A stretch of 64,000 bases of DNA from Sphingopyxis sp. BSN-002 (GTDB lineage: Bacteria; Pseudomonadota; Alphaproteobacteria; Sphingomonadales; Sphingomonadaceae). The notes beneath the pieces are model-generated. The model ran no database searches. It saw only the letters and a list, made by a program, of their open reading frames with translations, and was not told where the DNA came from. Position 1 is the stretch's first letter. Every line of letters starts with the position of its first letter. Both the position numbers and the translations under genes were made by a program. Positions 9,222 to 18,510 of the stretch are shown one piece after another. The stretch covers positions 1,816,501-1,880,500 of the forward strand of contig NZ_CP091804.1 in NCBI RefSeq assembly GCF_022024275.1. The letters are read 5' to 3'.

Positions 9222-11483
9222 ATGCGCCACTTTCCTTCCGCCATTGCTATAACCATTTCGCTCGCCGCTGCCGGCTGGGCCGCCCCCGCCGCCGCGCAGG
9301 ACACGGCGCCCGCCGCCGAAGAAACCGGCCTCGGCGACATCGTCGTCACCGCGCAGCGCCGCGAGGAAAGCCTGCAGGACGTGCCCGTCGCGGTCAGCGT
9401 GCTGTCGGGCAACACGCTCGATGCGATCACCTCGACCGGTTCGGACGTCCGCGCCCTCGCCGGCCGCGTCCCCAGCCTGAACATCGAAAGCTCGTTCGGC
9501 CGCACCTTCCCGCGCTTCTATATCCGCGGTCTCGGCAACACCGACTTCGACCTCAACGCCTCGCAGCCGGTCAGCCTCGTCTATGACGACGTCGTGCTCG
9601 AAAACCCGATCCTGAAGGGCTTCCCGATCTTCGACCTCGACCGCGTCGAAGTGCTGCGCGGACCGCAAGGTACGCTGTTCGGCCGCAACACCCCGGCGGG
9701 CATCGTCAAGTTCGACACCGTCAAGCCGGGCAAGACCGGCGGCTATGCGCGCGCCAGCTATGGCCGCTACGGCACGTCACAGGTCGAAGTCGCGGCGGGC
9801 GCCGCCGACGACAACGGCTTCTCGGTCCGCCTCTCGACCCTGTTCCAGCACCGCGACGACTGGGTCGACAATATCGCGACCACGCAGAAGAAGGATCTCG
9901 GCGGTTATGACGACATCGCCGCGCGCCTTCAGCTGCAATATGAGAGCGGCCCGTTCACCGGCCGCCTGATCGGTCAGGTCCGCGTCTATGACGGCTCGGC
10001 GATCATCTTCCGCGCCAACACGCAGGTTCCGGGCAGCAATCACCTCGTCGGCCTCGGCGGCGCGGGCACCGAATTCGAGCGCGACAAGGTCTATCAGGAC
10101 GGGCTGAACTTCCAGAAGCTCAACACCTACAACGTCGGGCTCAACCTCGAATATGATCTGGGTGCTGTTACGCTCTATTCGATCAGCTCCTACTGGAACG
10201 GCAATTTCCGCAGCCGCGGCGACATCGACGGCGGCTTCGGCGCGGTGTTCCTGCCCGTCTCGGGCCCGGGCCTGATCCCGTTCCAGGCGCAGAGCCAGGA
10301 CAATGTCCCGAGCCTCGACCAGTTCACGCAGGAAGTCCGCGTCGCGTCGAACAACAGCGGCGGGCTCGGCTATCAGTTCGGTGCCTTCTACTTCGACGAA
10401 AAGCTCGACATCTCGAGCTTCGAGTTCGGCGGCCCGACCGACGCGACCCCGTCGGCGATCGCGGTGCAGCGCCAGGACAGCGAAGCCTACGGCATCTTCG
10501 GCTCGCTGAACTATGCCTTCGACAACGGCTTCAAGCTGCAGGCCGGCGCGCGCTACAACCACGACACGCGCGATTTCGTCGCGTCGCGTCCGGTCGAAAC
10601 GCGTCCGATCTTCGTCGTCAACCCGAACACGCCGGTTCCGCCGCAGGCCGCCAAGGTCAAGGGCAAGCTGCTGACGTGGGACGCGAGCGCGACCTATGAG
10701 GCGTCGGACGATTTCACCGTCTATGCCCGCGTCGCCCGCGGCTATCGCGCGCCGTCGGTGCAGGGCCGCCTGACCTTCTCGCGCAGCATCTCGACCGCCG
10801 ATCAGGAAGAGACGATGTCGTACGAGGCCGGCATCAAGACCGCCTTTCTCGACAACCGCGTCCGCTTCAACCTGACCGGCTATTATTTCGACACCAAGGA
10901 CCTGCAGCTGACCGCGGTCGGCGGCACCTCGAACGTCGCAAGCCTGCTCAACGTCGACGCCAAGGGCCACGGCATCGAGGCCGAACTGCAGGCGGCACCC
11001 GCTCGCGGGCTGACCTTCTCGGTCGGCGGCGCATGGAACATCGCCAAGATCGACGACAGCAACGCCTTCGTTGCTGGCTGCGGCTCGGCGACGCCGTGCA
11101 CCGTGCTCGACCCGGTCCGTCCGGGCAGCCCCGGCATCTATTCGATCGACGGCAACCAGCTGCCGCAGTCGCCGAAATGGACGCTGAACTGGACCGCGGG
11201 CTATGAAGTCCCTGTCGGCGACGGCGCGATCTACGCGTTCACCGACTGGTACTATCGCTCGAAGATCCAGTTCTTCCTCTATCAGTCGGTCGAATTCTCG
11301 GACGACAAGATGATCGAGGGTGGCCTGCGCGTCGGGTACAAGACCGACCGCTACGATTTCGCGGCGTTCGTGCGCAACATCACCAACGACGCCTCGCCGA
11401 CCGGCGGCATCGATTTCAACAATATCACCAGCTACGTCAACGAGCCCCGCATCTGGGGCGCCGAGGCAAGCTTCAAATTCTGA
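9222..11483 (+). CDS. TonB-dependent outer-membrane receptor
   Basis: 753-residue outer-membrane receptor that takes up a ligand using TonB energy. Signal peptide to about residue 26 (GWAAPAAAQ), then a TonB-box/plug start DIVVTAQRREESLQDVPVAV. The plug domain runs to about 160 (YIRGLGNTDFD, VEVLRGPQGTLFGRNTPAGI) and the beta-barrel fills the rest, ending in the aromatic residue (ASFKF) expected for BAM-dependent insertion. It resembles the large sphingomonad TonB receptor groups with unassigned substrates. There is no neighbouring transporter, sigma/anti-sigma pair or catabolic enzyme to suggest the ligand. A weak GGGAC/GTCCC hairpin lies in the 158 bases before it, with no other signal seen there. 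Confidence 0.93.
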   Translation: MRHFPSAIAITISLAAAGWAAPAAAQDTAPAAEETGLGDIVVTAQRREESLQDVPVAVSVLSGNTLDAITSTGSDVRALAGRVPSLNIESSFGRTFPRFYIRGLGNTDFDLNASQPVSLVYDDVVLENPILKGFPIFDLDRVEVLRGPQGTLFGRNTPAGIVKFDTVKPGKTGGYARASYGRYGTSQVEVAAGAADDNGFSVRLSTLFQHRDDWVDNIATTQKKDLGGYDDIAARLQLQYESGPFTGRLIGQVRVYDGSAIIFRANTQVPGSNHLVGLGGAGTEFERDKVYQDGLNFQKLNTYNVGLNLEYDLGAVTLYSISSYWNGNFRSRGDIDGGFGAVFLPVSGPGLIPFQAQSQDNVPSLDQFTQEVRVASNNSGGLGYQFGAFYFDEKLDISSFEFGGPTDATPSAIAVQRQDSEAYGIFGSLNYAFDNGFKLQAGARYNHDTRDFVASRPVETRPIFVVNPNTPVPPQAAKVKGKLLTWDASATYEASDDFTVYARVARGYRAPSVQGRLTFSRSISTADQEETMSYEAGIKTAFLDNRVRFNLTGYYFDTKDLQLTAVGGTSNVASLLNVDAKGHGIEAELQAAPARGLTFSVGGAWNIAKIDDSNAFVAGCGSATPCTVLDPVRPGSPGIYSIDGNQLPQSPKWTLNWTAGYEVPVGDGAIYAFTDWYYRSKIQFFLYQSVEFSDDKMIEGGLRVGYKTDRYDFAAFVRNITNDASPTGGIDFNNITSYVNEPRIWGAEASFKF

Positions 11484-11492
11484 CGAAAAGCC

Positions 11493-11520
11493 ATCCGCGC
11501 GGGGTTCGCCCCGCGCGGAT
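11493..11520. terminator. shared hairpin between convergent genes
   Basis: A perfect twelve-base-pair stem (ATCCGCGCGGGG with its complement) closed by a TTCG tetraloop lies nine bases after the TonB receptor stop and touches the last base of the stop codon of the opposing gene. There is no T run on either side, so it may block RNA polymerase or RNA decay rather than be a classical intrinsic terminator. Confidence 0.55.
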
Positions 11521-12929
11521 CAGGCGACCGGCCCGACCCGCGGGTCGGGTTCGAGGCGGATGAGCGGGCGCTTGCGGCCCGACAGCTTCGCGAACAGCCG
11601 CGGCACCAGCGCATTCTGCTGCGCCCAGTTCCAGTACGCCTGATACGCCGGATCGGCGAGGAGATGCTTCTCCTCGGTCTTTGCGCGCCAGTAATAGATA
11701 CCGCTGACCGCCGCGAGCAGCAGCGTGTTGCGTACTGCCTCGATCGCGCCGCCGGCCGTAACGAGGAAGGGCAGCCCGGCGACCCACCAACTCAGATTCT
11801 TCGACACATAGGCGGGGTGCCGCGTGAACTTGTACGGCCCGTGGGTGATGACGCCGCGGTGCGTCAGGTTCGAGAAGCGGATGCCGAACGCCATCGTGGC
11901 CCACGCATAGACCGCGACGAGCAGGAAGAGCACGACCGCCCAGATCGTCAGCAGCGTCGTATGCCCCTCCAGCCAATAGCCCCAGTCGGCGCTGTTCACT
12001 TCATAATCGAGCGGTCCGCCGCTCATCAGGACGAAGGGCGGATAGCAGGCGAGCGCTGCGATCCAGCTCATGAAATAGGGGTTCGCCGTCCGGATATGCG
12101 AATCGAGCGGCTTCATCGTCAGGATATAGCCGACCGTCGCTACGTGAACGTCGACGAGATAGAGCAGGTTGAGCGTCCAGAGACCGGTCATGTAGGGATT
12201 GGCTAGCACTTCGCTTGTCTCGACCCCGACCAGCCTCGCGAAATTGCCCGGAACGATCGACAGCATGAAGGCGGTAAAAAAGCCCTTCACCCCCCATGCG
12301 CGAAAATGATGCGCGATCGCGCGGCCATCGACCGGCTGCCCCGGCGCAATCATCCAGCGCCCGAACTGATAGCAGCCGTCGCGCGGCTCGATCATCCGCC
12401 GGTCGAGCCACAGCATATAGGGCACCGAAACCAGCAGCAGCCACGGCGCGACGCGCTCGAGCAGGTCCATCGAGAAAGCGTAATTGCCCTCCCAATAATA
12501 GCGCATCGTTGCATAGAAGCCCGCGATCAGCGCCCAGGTCGCCCACAGGCCCGCAAGCTTGGTCAGGCTGATGTCGAGCGTCTCGCGCCACGGCCGGCGT
12601 TGCGCCCAGTCGATACCGGTCGACGGATTGCGATGCACCTTGTCGACAAACACCGACCACAGCACCATCGGAATGCCGCATGCGAGCACGCTGGCGATCG
12701 CCGAATTCGGCCCGTCCATCCGCCCGCGCTGCCCCCAGTCGACGCCGAGCCATGCCGCGATCTCGGGCGCGTAGCGCGCAATGAGCAGATAGGACATCAG
12801 CCCGATCAGGCCGACGATGCCGACCCCGGCACTGACCGCCGAGCGCGGCCGCTGGCGGCTGACAGGCACTTGTTCTTCCACGGCATTTGCGCCTTTGGCG
12901 GGGGTGATTTCGGGCATATAGGTCACCAC
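11520..12929 (-). CDS. polytopic membrane protein, ICMT/PEMT-like methyltransferase family
   Basis: Up to 469 residues, almost entirely membrane segments (about ten). The C-terminal third carries the isoprenylcysteine carboxyl methyltransferase/phospholipid methyltransferase-like pattern: HGPYKFTRHPAYVSKNLSWW, with the His-Pro-x-Tyr and Asn that bind SAM in this superfamily, then a C-terminal EEKHLL-type Glu. The long N-terminal membrane part is not a standard feature of small ICMT proteins. The substrate is unknown; lipid or sterol-like molecules are possible. Start is uncertain between GTG 12929, GTG 12926 and ATG 12917; an AGGGGAGA element lies just before them. It is convergent with the TonB receptor. 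Confidence 0.75.
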   Translation of the reverse strand: MVTYMPEITPAKGANAVEEQVPVSRQRPRSAVSAGVGIVGLIGLMSYLLIARYAPEIAAWLGVDWGQRGRMDGPNSAIASVLACGIPMVLWSVFVDKVHRNPSTGIDWAQRRPWRETLDISLTKLAGLWATWALIAGFYATMRYYWEGNYAFSMDLLERVAPWLLLVSVPYMLWLDRRMIEPRDGCYQFGRWMIAPGQPVDGRAIAHHFRAWGVKGFFTAFMLSIVPGNFARLVGVETSEVLANPYMTGLWTLNLLYLVDVHVATVGYILTMKPLDSHIRTANPYFMSWIAALACYPPFVLMSGGPLDYEVNSADWGYWLEGHTTLLTIWAVVLFLLVAVYAWATMAFGIRFSNLTHRGVITHGPYKFTRHPAYVSKNLSWWVAGLPFLVTAGGAIEAVRNTLLLAAVSGIYYWRAKTEEKHLLADPAYQAYWNWAQQNALVPRLFAKLSGRKRPLIRLEPDPRVGPVA

Positions 12930-13158
12930 TCTCCCCTAGCGCGAAATGGTAAGCAAGCCGTCAATGTTAACGGGCGATTCGCGGGCGGAAATCCTCCCAA
13001 AATGGCACTAGTTGCACCCCATGACACCGTTCACCGCGAGTCCTTTTCGACTCGGCGCGAGTCGTCCCCCAAAGATTCGCAAGTACCCCCTTGCGCTGAT
13101 AAGGCGCCCAGCAAGTCGGGGCGGAGGGCTCCACAGAACAACAAGATGGGGTCGCCAC

Positions 13159-14367
13159 TTGTCTTCGAAAACAACGGGCCTGCGCGATTTGCGGCAGCGC
13201 GTTTCTGCGCTGTTTCAGGACCATGAAATCTTCATTCGCACGCACGGACACGTCCGTTTCCTGCGTATCTCCGCTGTCTGGCAAAAACGCGTCGCGCTGA
13301 TCGCCGGCGGGGTTCTGTTGCTGTGGGCGGGCATCACGCTCGCAATCCTCGCGAACCAGCTGCTGACCTCGGGCGAACGCGCCGAAGTCGCGCAGAAGCA
13401 GGCCGCCGCAGCCGCAGCCGAAGCCCGCATCGCCAAATATCGCGACCGCGTTGCCGAAACCGCCGCCGATCTTGAGGAACGGCAGGAACGGCTCGAGGAA
13501 ATCTCGAAGGATCATTTCGGCGTCGACCCGGCGTCGGTGAAGGTCGAGGCGGGAGCCGAAGCGACGGCCGAGCCCGCCGCGCTCGAAACCAGCGCGATCG
13601 ATCCGGCCCTGCCGCCCGAGGCGCAGACTCTCGCACGGATCGAAAAGCGCCAGGAAGGCTATGCCGCGCGTCTGCTCGCCGCGGTCAACGAACGCGCCGC
13701 AAAGGCCGAAGTCGCCGTCGCGCAGCTCGGAATGGATCCCAAGGGCATTGTCCAGAGCGCCGCAGCAGGCCGCGGTGGTCCCTTCATTCCGTACCGCGGC
13801 AAGATGGGCAAGGCGAAGACGCTCGGCGCCTCGTTCGCCGCGCTCGAGGGCGCGCTGTTCCGCATGGAAGTGCTCGAACGCACCCTCGTCGCCGTCCCCT
13901 CGGGCAAGCCCGCCGACGTGCTGATGATGACGTCGAGCTTCGGCTATCGCAGCGATCCGTTCACCGGCGCCGGCGCGATGCACGCGGGGCTCGATTTCCG
14001 CGGCCCGATCGGCACCCCGATCGTCGCAGCCGCCCCCGGCCGCGTGGTGTTCGTCGGGCAGAAGTCGGGATACGGCAATGTCGTCGAGGTCGACCATGGC
14101 CAGGGCATCCTGACCCGCTACGCCCACTTGTCGGCGTTCACGACCAATGTCGGCGCGCAGGTCGCCGCCGGCCAACAGATCGCCAAGATGGGTTCGACCG
14201 GCCGCTCGACCGGCAGCCATCTTCATTTCGAAGTTCGTTTGAACGGTGTCGCGGTCAATCCGCGCCGTTTCCTGGAGGCCAAAGCCGATGTTCTCGAAGT
14301 CAAAGACGACGCTCGACAGCGAGTCGGGTCACTCGCTGCCCCCCGCAATGCCGCAGGTGCCCGCTAA
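13159..14367 (+). CDS. M23 family murein endopeptidase
   Basis: About 402 residues from a TTG start. The protein has one membrane segment (about 45-65, VALIAGGVLLLWAGITLAIL), a coiled coil (about 70-125, Ala/Glu/Arg-rich) and a C-terminal LytM domain. The domain shows HAGLDFRGPIGTP near residue 274 and HLHFEVRLNG near 353, the His-x3-Asp and His-x-His zinc ligands. Such enzymes cut peptidoglycan cross-bridges in the periplasm. An in-frame ATG at 13021 would add 46 residues of low-plausibility sequence; conserved sequence begins at LFQDHEIFIRTHGHVRFL. The bactofilin gene overlaps its end by 80 bases. M23-bactofilin pairs are a known arrangement in cell-shape control. Confidence 0.88.
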   Translation: MSSKTTGLRDLRQRVSALFQDHEIFIRTHGHVRFLRISAVWQKRVALIAGGVLLLWAGITLAILANQLLTSGERAEVAQKQAAAAAAEARIAKYRDRVAETAADLEERQERLEEISKDHFGVDPASVKVEAGAEATAEPAALETSAIDPALPPEAQTLARIEKRQEGYAARLLAAVNERAAKAEVAVAQLGMDPKGIVQSAAAGRGGPFIPYRGKMGKAKTLGASFAALEGALFRMEVLERTLVAVPSGKPADVLMMTSSFGYRSDPFTGAGAMHAGLDFRGPIGTPIVAAAPGRVVFVGQKSGYGNVVEVDHGQGILTRYAHLSAFTTNVGAQVAAGQQIAKMGSTGRSTGSHLHFEVRLNGVAVNPRRFLEAKADVLEVKDDARQRVGSLAAPRNAAGAR

Positions 14368-14758
14368 GATGGCGAGCGGCGCGCGTCACACGACCTTCTC
14401 GGTCCTCGGGTCGGATGTCGTCATCACCGGCAACGTCGCGGCGAGCGTCGATCTGCACATCGATGGCAAGATCGACGGCGACCTCAAATGCGCCAACCTC
14501 GTCCAGGGCGAGGCGAGCGAGATCAAGGGTGCGGTGACCGCCGACACCGCCAAGATCGCCGGCCTGCTCGACGGGTCGATCGAGGCGAAGACGCTGATCG
14601 TCCACGCGACCGCGCGCATCACCGGCGACGTGATCTACGAAACGATCACGATCGAAAATGGCGGCAAGGTCGAAGGCAAGCTGTCGCACCGCCGCGCCGG
14701 CGCGGTGAAGTCGCCGCCGCCGCTCGAAGTCGTCGAGAACAAGTCGCTCGGTCTCTGA
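14288..14758 (+). CDS. bactofilin (polymer-forming cytoskeletal protein)
   Basis: 156-residue bactofilin, a nucleotide-independent filament protein that lies on the inner membrane and often positions a peptidoglycan enzyme. The central beta-helix is visible as repeating hydrophobic/Gly pattern: TTFSVLGSDVVITGNVAA, LHIDGKIDGDLKCANL, TADTAKIAGLLDGSIEAKTL, TGDVIYETITIENGGKVEGK. Flexible tails flank it. The start ATG is set by GGAGG nine bases upstream (14274-14278), inside the M23 coding sequence. The 80-base overlap with the endopeptidase gene makes co-expression very likely and supports a joint role in wall shaping. Confidence 0.92.
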   Translation: MFSKSKTTLDSESGHSLPPAMPQVPAKMASGARHTTFSVLGSDVVITGNVAASVDLHIDGKIDGDLKCANLVQGEASEIKGAVTADTAKIAGLLDGSIEAKTLIVHATARITGDVIYETITIENGGKVEGKLSHRRAGAVKSPPPLEVVENKSLGL

Positions 14759-14762
14759 TCCG

Positions 14763-16523
14763 CTAGCTTGAGAGCGCTGCCTCGCGGCCCGGCGGATCGT
14801 CCGACGGACCGTTCAGGCAGCGCTGGACGACGACGCAGTCGCGCCCCGCGCGCTTGGCGTCGTACAAAGCTTCGTCCGCCAGCCGGTAGAGCTGCTGGAA
14901 ATCGGCCGCAGGCCGCACTTCGGCAACGCCGACGCTCGCGGTGACGCTGCCCTCGCCGATCACGACGCTGTGATCGCACGCGGCGATGCCGCGCCGGACG
15001 CTTTCGGCGAAGCGGCCGAGGACGATCCCCTCCATCCCGACGGTCAGCAGGCCGAATTCCTCGCCGCCGAGTCGCGCGACGGTGCACATCGGCCCTTCCC
15101 AGCGCTCGATGCGCCGCGCAACCTCGCATAGCACCGCATCGCCCGCGTCATGGCCGTGGACGTCGTTGATCGACTTGAAGCGGTCGATGTCGACGAGCAG
15201 CAGCGCGGCGCTGAGGTCATCGGCGCGTGCGCGGTCGAGCAACGGCGTCACGCTCTCGACGAAGCCGCGCCGGTTCAATAGCCCGGTGAGCGGATCGCGC
15301 CGCGCGAGTTGCTGCGCAAAGGCTTCCGCCGCGCGGGCGCTGTCGCGCTCGATGCGGAGCTGCGCGAGCCGCCGCGTCGCCGAGGCCGAGAGCCACAGCG
15401 CCTGCCAGGTCGCTGCGAGCAGCACCATGATCTTCGACCCGCCGCCCCACAGGCTGTCGTCGACGTCGACGATGTGGATGAAGGCGAGCACCGCCATCGG
15501 CAGGCACCAGGCAGCCAGAAAATCGCGCGCCTCGACCGAGCCACGCCGCCAGGCGAGCCCGAGATAGGCCGCAACCGCGACCAGATCGGCGAGGACGACC
15601 AGCCCCAGCGCATCGCCCCATTGCGCAAGGCTTTCGCTGCGGATCAGCGCCAGCGGTACGCCGACCACACCGACGATGCCGCCGAGAATCAGTGCGGCAA
15701 TCCGCAAGCGGTGCGTCACGATCCGCGAATCGATTGCCAGCACGGCGCTCGCCGTCGCGATCGCGATCGCAAGGCAGGAGAGGAAGGTCGCGAGCTGCGC
15801 CGACGCGGTGCCGGCCATTCCCGAGACAAGGCCGAGATGCGCCTGCGACCAGACTGCGCCCCACAGCAGCATCGTCGCCGACCAAGCCGCCTGCCACGCG
15901 AGATACTGCCGGCGCACCGCGAACGCGAGCGAGAGGCTGTAGATGCCGCTGACGAGCAACAGCGTCAGCGCGGCACCGATCGCGACCGCCATGCCGGTCG
16001 ACTGGACCACCGCATCGGTTTTTGGAACCAGTCGTGCCCGCAGCAGGTCGACGCTCGCGAGGCGGTCGAAGCGCAGCGTCACCGCGGTCAGCGGCACCGT
16101 GCGCTCGGGCGCCTCGAACATGATCTGCCCGCCCGCGCGCCAGTGCGATCCATAGTCGCCTTGCCGCACCTGTTGCCAGCGCACCTGCCCGTCGGCGTAG
16201 GTGAAAGCGACCGCCAGCCGGTCGAACCGCGACTGGTGCACCATCAACGCGACGTCGCTCCGCCACGATGCCACGCGCACGGGCTCGGCCTTCAGCCACA
16301 GGCTGGCATTATGATAGCCGGCGGGCGATCCGGTGCAGGAAAAGCGGAGCGAAGAAAGGCTCGCATCGGGCACGCCAAGGCCGGTTTCGGCGTGGCAGAG
16401 CGCATGGCCGACCTTGAGCGACTCGGCGCTGGCCGGGGCCGCAAAAAGCATGAGGACGAGCGTCGCGAGGCCGAGCGCAAGCCGGCCGCACAACTTCGTC
16501 AGATATGCCCTTTCCCCCGTCAT
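14763..16523 (-). CDS. membrane GGDEF diguanylate cyclase with 7TMR-DISM-like sensor
   Basis: 586 residues. Signal peptide (about 1-34, LVLMLFAAPASAES), a periplasmic beta-domain to about 190, seven or eight membrane helices (about 195-400), a short linker, then a GGDEF domain. DPLTGLLNRRGF begins the cyclase domain, DIDRFKSINDVHGHDAGD holds the metal site and RLGGEEFGLL is the active GG(D/E)EF loop, so cyclic-di-GMP synthesis is expected. No RxxD inhibitory site is evident just before the GGEEF loop. ATG 16523 was chosen over a longer GTG-type extension because CAGGGG precedes it and the signal peptide follows. It converges with the bactofilin gene four bases away. Confidence 0.9.
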   Translation of the reverse strand: MTGERAYLTKLCGRLALGLATLVLMLFAAPASAESLKVGHALCHAETGLGVPDASLSSLRFSCTGSPAGYHNASLWLKAEPVRVASWRSDVALMVHQSRFDRLAVAFTYADGQVRWQQVRQGDYGSHWRAGGQIMFEAPERTVPLTAVTLRFDRLASVDLLRARLVPKTDAVVQSTGMAVAIGAALTLLLVSGIYSLSLAFAVRRQYLAWQAAWSATMLLWGAVWSQAHLGLVSGMAGTASAQLATFLSCLAIAIATASAVLAIDSRIVTHRLRIAALILGGIVGVVGVPLALIRSESLAQWGDALGLVVLADLVAVAAYLGLAWRRGSVEARDFLAAWCLPMAVLAFIHIVDVDDSLWGGGSKIMVLLAATWQALWLSASATRRLAQLRIERDSARAAEAFAQQLARRDPLTGLLNRRGFVESVTPLLDRARADDLSAALLLVDIDRFKSINDVHGHDAGDAVLCEVARRIERWEGPMCTVARLGGEEFGLLTVGMEGIVLGRFAESVRRGIAACDHSVVIGEGSVTASVGVAEVRPAADFQQLYRLADEALYDAKRAGRDCVVVQRCLNGPSDDPPGREAALSS

Positions 16524-16572
16524 GCGGCCCCTGTTGCACCAAAAATCTTCGAAAATCTTTACCGCACTTAAC

Positions 16573-16872
16573 TTAACTGCGGAGTCGTCCGACGCGCATG
16601 CGCACCTTGGTCCGGTCACCACGGCCGATCCCCTCGGCGCGCTGCACCGCGACCTTGATCGGCAGGAGGTAACCGCCGTCGCGCGGGAAGAGCGAGGTGG
16701 TGAAGTCGCTCGCCCCGACCCGCACGATCACCGGCACAACGCCCCAGCCATAGCTTTCGGTCAGCGCAGCGTAGCGGATGTCTGCGATGTGCGCGTCGGG
16801 AACGACCGCGAAGAGATAAGGCGGCGGCCCGCGCCACTCGATGATCTCGGCTTCGAATTCGATCGGGTCCAT
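16573..16872 (-). CDS. DUF1905 domain protein
   Basis: 99-residue soluble protein of the DUF1905 family, whose biochemical role is unknown. The pattern IEFEAEIIEWRGPPPYLFAVVP, then GWGVVPVIVRVG, FTTSLFPRDGGYLLPIKVAVQ and GDRTKVRMRVG matches the small beta-barrel fold described for this family, and length is typical. It starts two bases after the comM stop (TGAGCATG), with GGAGC ahead, so it is probably co-transcribed with comM. Reading frame choice rests on this coupling and on the family match. Confidence 0.82.
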   Translation of the reverse strand: MDPIEFEAEIIEWRGPPPYLFAVVPDAHIADIRYAALTESYGWGVVPVIVRVGASDFTTSLFPRDGGYLLPIKVAVQRAEGIGRGDRTKVRMRVGRLRS

Positions 16873-16874
16873 GC

Positions 16875-18383
16875 TCAGCTCCGCGGCGCCTGCCGACGAT
16901 AGCTCAGCGCCTCGGCGATATGGATGCGGCCGACGCTCTCGACCCCCGCCAGATCGGCGATCGTCCGCGCGACGCGAAGGATGCGCGTGTAGCCGCGTGC
17001 CGAGAGGCGCATCGCCTCGGCCGCCTGCGCGAGCAATTGCCGGCCGGGTTCGTCGGGCGTCGCGACGGCTTCGAGCAGGTCGCCGTCGATCTCGGCGTTG
17101 GTGCGCGCCTTGTGCTCCGCGTAGCGCGCGGTCTGGATGTCGCGCGCCGCCGCGACGCGGGCGGCGACCTCGGCGCTGCCCTCGGCGGGCGGCGGCAGGA
17201 CGAGGTCGGCGGCGCTCACCGCCTCGACCTCGACATGCAGGTCGATGCGGTCGAGCAAGGGGCCGGAGAGCTTCGCCTGATAGTCGGCGGCGCAGCGCGG
17301 GGCGCGGCTGCACGCGAGCGCGGGGTCGCCGAGGTGACCGCAGCGGCACGGGTTCATCGCCGCCACCAGCTGCACCCGCGCCGGGAAAGTCACATGCGCA
17401 TTGGCGCGCGCAACGCTGACCTCGCCGGTTTCGAGCGGCTGGCGCAGGCTGTCGAGCACACCGCGCTGGAATTCGGGCAGTTCGTCGAGGAACAGCACGC
17501 CAAGATGCGCAAGGCTGACCTCGCCCGGACGGACGCGGAGGCCACCGCCGACGAGCGCGGGCATCGACGCCGAATGATGCGGGCTACGAAACGGCCGCGC
17601 GCGGACGAGGCGTCCGCCTTCGAGCGTCCCCGCGACCGAGGCGATCATCGAGACTTCGAGCGCTTCGGCCGGGGTCAGGTCGGGCAATATCCCCGGCATG
17701 CACGCCGCCATCAGCGACTTGCCCGCGCCCGGAGGGCCGGACATCATCAGATTGTGCGCGCCTGCCGCCGCGATCTCGAGCGCGCGTTTCGCGGTTTCCT
17801 GTCCCTTGACCTGCGACAGGTCGGCCGCGCGCACCGGCGCCTCGACCTCCCCCGGCACGGGCGGCGACAGGACCGCCTGCCCCTTGAAATGGCCGAGCAG
17901 CGACAGAAGATCGGGGGCGCCGAGTACCTCGACATTTCCCGCCCACGCCGCTTCGGGCCCCTGCGCCGCCGGACAGATCAGCCCGCGCTCGACGCTCCCC
18001 GCATGGATCGCCGCGAGCAGCACCCCCGGCGACGCCGCGACACGTCCGTCGAGACCCAGCTCGCCGACGACGACATAAGAGGCGAGCGTCTCGGCATCGA
18101 TCACCCCCATCGCGCCGAGCAAAGCGAGCGCGATAGGCAGGTCGTAATGCGATCCTTCCTTGGGCAGGTCGGCCGGCGACAGGTTCACCGTGATCACCTT
18201 CGGCGGCAGCGATAGCCCGATCGCGGCAATCGCGGCGCGGACACGCTCGCGGCTTTCGCCGACCGCCTTGTCGGGTAGCCCGACGACGACGAAGCGCGGG
18301 ACGCCCGGCGTGATCTGGCACTGCACCTCGACCCCGCGCGCATCGATGCCGAGATAGGCGACGGTTGAAACGATCGCGACCAT
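16875..18383 (-). CDS. comM: YifB/ComM-type AAA+ Mg-chelatase-like ATPase
   Basis: 502-residue cytosolic AAA+ protein. An N-terminal Lon-like domain (about 1-170, GIDARGVEVQCQITPG, VNLSPADLPKEGSHYDLPIA) is followed by the AAA core with Walker A SGPPGAGKSLMA, Walker B GVLFLDELPEF and a zinc-type segment MNPCRCGHLGDP, then a C-terminal Mg-chelatase part (SARGYTRILRVARTIADLAG). In competent bacteria ComM is a hexameric branch-migration helicase that extends recombination after DNA uptake; the role in non-competent species is less clear. It is followed by the DUF1905 gene. Confidence 0.92.
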   Translation of the reverse strand: MVAIVSTVAYLGIDARGVEVQCQITPGVPRFVVVGLPDKAVGESRERVRAAIAAIGLSLPPKVITVNLSPADLPKEGSHYDLPIALALLGAMGVIDAETLASYVVVGELGLDGRVAASPGVLLAAIHAGSVERGLICPAAQGPEAAWAGNVEVLGAPDLLSLLGHFKGQAVLSPPVPGEVEAPVRAADLSQVKGQETAKRALEIAAAGAHNLMMSGPPGAGKSLMAACMPGILPDLTPAEALEVSMIASVAGTLEGGRLVRARPFRSPHHSASMPALVGGGLRVRPGEVSLAHLGVLFLDELPEFQRGVLDSLRQPLETGEVSVARANAHVTFPARVQLVAAMNPCRCGHLGDPALACSRAPRCAADYQAKLSGPLLDRIDLHVEVEAVSAADLVLPPPAEGSAEVAARVAAARDIQTARYAEHKARTNAEIDGDLLEAVATPDEPGRQLLAQAAEAMRLSARGYTRILRVARTIADLAGVESVGRIHIAEALSYRRQAPRS

Positions 18384-18474
18384 GATCCCCCTTTGTTCCC
18401 ACGCCTTCTTAGGCCAAGTATCGGGACGGTCGAGTCAATTTAGCGCCGCCTTGGCGCAATCTGTCGCGAGTGAT

Positions 18475-18503
18475 TTGACAACATACCAACTGGTCGGTAT
18501 GTT
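18475..18503 (+). promoter_or_regulatory. sigma70-type promoter of the tetR/VOC operon
   Basis: TTGACA (18475-18480) is separated by exactly 17 bases from TATGTT (18498-18503). The predicted start of transcription falls at about 18510, next to the ATG at 18511, so the regulator message would have little or no leader. The spacer is filled by the palindrome annotated separately. Confidence 0.7.
18481..18502. promoter_or_regulatory. palindromic TetR-type operator
   Basis: A 22-base imperfect palindrome with arms ACATACC and GGTATGT around AACTGGTC; 18 of 22 positions are symmetric. It fills the spacer and reaches into the -10 hexamer of the promoter directly before the tetR gene. This is the classic layout for autorepression by a dimeric TetR protein. 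Binding is inferred, not shown. Confidence 0.75.
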
Positions 18504-18510
18504 GAGTCGC

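Noticed and set aside
12967..14226. 419-codon minus-strand open frame opposite the M23 peptidase
   Set aside because: The plus frame has the LytM zinc ligands; the minus frame has no domain.
18499..18510. ATG 18499 as start of the TetR gene
   Set aside because: It lies inside the -10 hexamer and operator; ATG 18511 fits the predicted transcription start.
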